Below are positions 61,952 to 64,000 of a DNA stretch of 64,000 nucleotides, in pieces. Where the stretch lies: contig HF996009.1 in NCBI GenBank assembly GCA_000432515.1, positions 25,003 through 89,002 of the forward strand, given 5' to 3'. Each line of letters opens with the position of its first letter. Within the stretch, counting starts at the first letter, position 1. A program made the translations under genes and the position numbers. Under the pieces are notes generated by a model. It was given only the letters and a program-made list of their open reading frames with translations. It searched no databases and was not told the origin of the DNA. This DNA is from Bacteroides sp. CAG:545 (GTDB taxonomy: Bacteria; Bacteroidota; Bacteroidia; Bacteroidales; UBA932).

Positions 61952-63514
61952 TTATATCTCAATTTCGTTAATTATCTTGTCAATCTCCGCTCTCAGCACA
62001 TTCTCCCGTGATACGATTTCCGCAAGTTCAGCATTGAGCTTCACAATATCCACCTTTTCTCTGGTGTCCTCCTGTTCCACGTATGTGGAAACCGACAGAT
62101 TGTAGTCGCTCTTCGCGATCTCGTCATTGGCCACCAGCCTGCTTACATACTGCACATCCTTTCTCTCCGTGAAAATCTCTAAAATGTGCCGGATATTCTC
62201 GTCGGTGAGCTTGTTGCTGTTCGTGACCTTGACACATTCATTGGAGGCGTCGATGAACAGTGTACCGTTGTCCTTCTTGGCCCTCTTCAGTACCATGATG
62301 CAGGTCGCGATGCTGGTGCCGAAAAACAGATTGTCCGGCAGCTGTATAATGCAGTCAACATAGTTGTTGTCAATGAGATACTGCCTGATTTTCTTCTCCG
62401 AGCCGCCCCTGTACATCACGCCTGGGAAACAAACGATTGCCGCAGTTCCGTTGCTCGCCAGCCACGCCAGCGAATGCATGATGAACGCCAGGTCCGCCTT
62501 CGATTTCGGTGCAAGCACACCTGCCGGCGCGAACCTCGGGTCATTGATCAATGTGATGTCGTCGTCGCCCTTCCACTTGGTGGAGTACGGCGGATTCGAA
62601 ACTATCACCTCGAACGGCTCGTCATCCCAATGCTGAGGCGAAAGCAGTGTGTCCTCGCATGCTATGTCGAACTTGTCATAGTCGATGTCGTGCAGGAACA
62701 TGTTGATTCTGCACAGGTTATATGTCGTGAGATTGATTTCCTGGCCGAAGAAGCCTTGGCGGACATTGTCCTTTCCCAATATCTTCGCGGCCTTCAGCAG
62801 CAATGAGCCTGAACCGCAGGCCGGGTCGTAAACTTTATTGACCTCCGTCTTGCCCACTGTCGCCAGTCTGGTAAGTAGTTCGCTCACTTCCTGCGGGGTA
62901 TAGTACTCTCCGCCTGACTTGCCGGCATTGGATGCGTACATGCCCATCAGGTATTCATATGCGTCACCGAAAGCGTCGATGGTATTGTCCTGATAATCAC
63001 CCAATTTCATTGACGCGATTCCTCTCAGGAGCTTGACGAGTTTCTCGTTCCTCTTGATGACGGTCGCGCCTAATTTGTTGGAATTCACGTCGAGGTCGGC
63101 GAACAGCCCCTTGAAATCGTCCTCGCTTGCGGTGCCTTTGGCTGAACTTTCGATGGCTTTGAAAATGCTCTCGAGTGTCGTGTTCAGATTGTCGTCTGTG
63201 TCACAGACTTTGCATACGTTTTCGAAAAGCTGTGACGGCAGGATGAAAAATCCCTTCACGCTCACCATCTCATCTCTGATGCCCTCTGCCACGCTATCTT
63301 CCAGATCCGCATAGTTGAAGTCCTTGTTTTCGGTCTCCCATTCGCCGCGGTTGATGTACGAGGTGATGTTCTCGCTTATGTATCTGTAAAAGAGCATTCC
63401 CAGGATGTAGGACTTGAAGTCCCATCCGTCCACGGACCCTCTCATCTCATCGGCTATTGCCCAGATGGTCCTGTGAAGCTCCGCACGCTCCACTTCCTTC
63501 TTGTTGTCTGTCAT
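61952..63514 (-). CDS. hsdM: Type I DNA methyltransferase subunit M
   Basis: A 520-residue adenine methyltransferase. The N-terminal helical domain (ELHRTIWAIADEMRGSVDGWDFKSY in parts, LGMLFYRYISENITSYIN) precedes the catalytic domain with KVYDPACGSGSLLLKAAKIL (SAM-binding motif I), GQEINLTTYNLCRINMFLHD and the catalytic VIVSNPPYSTKWKGD (NPPY). MYASNAGKSGGEYYTPQEVSELL is also conserved. It ends with a helical region contacting the S subunit. It is first in the hsd operon; 445 bases separate it from hsdS, an unusually large gap that contains the opposite-strand unit. Confidence 0.97.
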   Translation of the reverse strand: MTDNKKEVERAELHRTIWAIADEMRGSVDGWDFKSYILGMLFYRYISENITSYINRGEWETENKDFNYADLEDSVAEGIRDEMVSVKGFFILPSQLFENVCKVCDTDDNLNTTLESIFKAIESSAKGTASEDDFKGLFADLDVNSNKLGATVIKRNEKLVKLLRGIASMKLGDYQDNTIDAFGDAYEYLMGMYASNAGKSGGEYYTPQEVSELLTRLATVGKTEVNKVYDPACGSGSLLLKAAKILGKDNVRQGFFGQEINLTTYNLCRINMFLHDIDYDKFDIACEDTLLSPQHWDDEPFEVIVSNPPYSTKWKGDDDITLINDPRFAPAGVLAPKSKADLAFIMHSLAWLASNGTAAIVCFPGVMYRGGSEKKIRQYLIDNNYVDCIIQLPDNLFFGTSIATCIMVLKRAKKDNGTLFIDASNECVKVTNSNKLTDENIRHILEIFTERKDVQYVSRLVANDEIAKSDYNLSVSTYVEQEDTREKVDIVKLNAELAEIVSRENVLRAEIDKIINEIEI

Positions 63515-64000
63515 TGTAAGTAGTTACCTTGCTTTTTCGTCCGGCTCCATTGTCTAGTAATCCTTAAAAAATAACTTTGTAATCTTTGCTCGTCTTTTCG
63601 GTCTATATTCCTTTTCTCATCAGTCGTGTACGTCCAGTACACTCCATCTTCGAAAAGAAATCTATCCTCGAAAATCCTTCACAAATCTTTACCAACTTAT
63701 TTTTTCATGCTTACATGGCGTATATGCCCAGCTTCTTTGCTTGGCTTTTTCGTCCGGCATTCAAAGATAACAAAGTTATTTCAAGTTTCTCAACTTTCCT
63801 CCGACTTCTTCTGAGTTTCTTCGATATTCCCCGCATCATTTCCCAGTTCTCTGAGTCACTTGGTGCTCTCCGCATCGCTTCGCTGCTCTCGGCGTCTCTT
63901 CTCTTTCTTCTTTCTGTCTTCTCTCTTTCTATCTTCTTTTACTCTCTATCTCATCTTCCGCCATCTCTTCTATCTCTATATCTTCATCTTCTCTTGTGTC
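63515..64000. other. Gene-free region upstream of hsdM with repeats and a pyrimidine-rich tract
   Basis: GCTTTTTCGTCCGGC occurs twice (63531-63545, 63744-63758). Near each copy is one arm of an inverted repeat: AAATAACTTTGT (63569-63580) and ACAAAGTTATTT (63770-63781). TATCTTTG on the minus strand (63762-63769) could be a promoter element for hsdM, though far from it. From about 63850 to the end the plus strand is strongly pyrimidine-rich (mostly T and C). I see no gene I can support. Confidence 0.5.
63671..63717. repeat. Right imperfect direct repeat at the hsd locus border
   Basis: AAAATCCTTCACAAATCTTTAC, then CAACTTATTTT and GCTTAC: the partner of 56546-56592, about 7.1 kb apart, same orientation. 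Confidence 0.55.

Noticed and set aside
61704..61952. 82-residue minus-strand frame between hsdM and hsdS
   Set aside because: It overlaps the plus-strand small ORF, which has a promoter and hairpins; the minus frame has no recognisable pattern or binding site.
63929..64000. Acidic C-terminal end of a minus-strand gene entering from the right edge
   Set aside because: A frame of 23 codons ending at 63929-63931 is open, but the purine-rich minus strand opens frames by composition alone and too little is visible.

Overview
The window is a stretch of a Bacteroidota (Bacteroidales) chromosome. The evidence is three SusC/SusD pairs, many lipoproteins with a cysteine after a short hydrophobic signal, promoters of the TTG-(19-20)-TAnnTTTG type and Bacteroidales-style housekeeping genes. 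I cannot name the genus. Most genes are near 50-57% GC by eye.

Layout. (1) Positions 1-5796: the end of a polysaccharide utilisation locus (PUL) with SusC (cut by the window edge), SusD, a GH30 and a surface glycan-binding lipoprotein. This order resembles known beta-1,6-glucan loci. (2) 5963-8233: a sugar MFS transporter and a ROK sugar kinase, between two terminators. (3) 8403-34082: a very long single-strand operon behind one good promoter. It holds GH20 (frameshifted in a G8 tract), a GH109-type protein, SusC/SusD, lipoproteins with CBM9/DOMON-like domains (two fused to fimbrillin-like domains), a thioredoxin-GH31 fusion, two DUF4874/DUF4832 lipoproteins, a second SusC/SusD pair and two more CBM9-like lipoproteins, then a strong hairpin. 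GH20 + GH109 + GH31 + the nearby GH95 suggest host O-glycans, perhaps blood-group-A-type structures (inference). (4) 34121-38226: an AT-rich insert (about one third GC where counted) with unfamiliar genes, including a frameshifted lipase-like gene. (5) 38268-40426: a CBM9-like and a third DUF4874/DUF4832 gene with the composition of region 3. (6) 40790-43686, minus: a GH95 fucosidase broken by a 5-bp tandem duplication and carrying a 153-bp in-frame repeat, coupled to miaA.

(7) 43683-56515: housekeeping genes: miaA, a pRiA4b ORF-3-like protein, YigZ/IMPACT, pyrB, serC-serA-DUF1015, a DUF3127 OB-fold protein, an FKBP isomerase, recQ, a PHP phosphatase and fhs.

(8) 56588-63514, minus: a type I restriction-modification locus, hsdM - hsdS (split) - GIY-YIG protein - hsdR, bounded by imperfect direct repeats. 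The hsdS halves lie in frames that a one-base change in a G7 tract would join, and hsdS also carries 12-bp repeats encoding (T/A)ELQ in the spacer, so its specificity is probably switchable. Between hsdM and hsdS, on the opposite strand, is a small unit with its own promoter, a leader hairpin and a 47-residue ORF whose start region is complementary to the leader. This nested arrangement is the best candidate here for something undescribed. The last 480 bases hold repeats and a pyrimidine-rich tract but no gene I can support.
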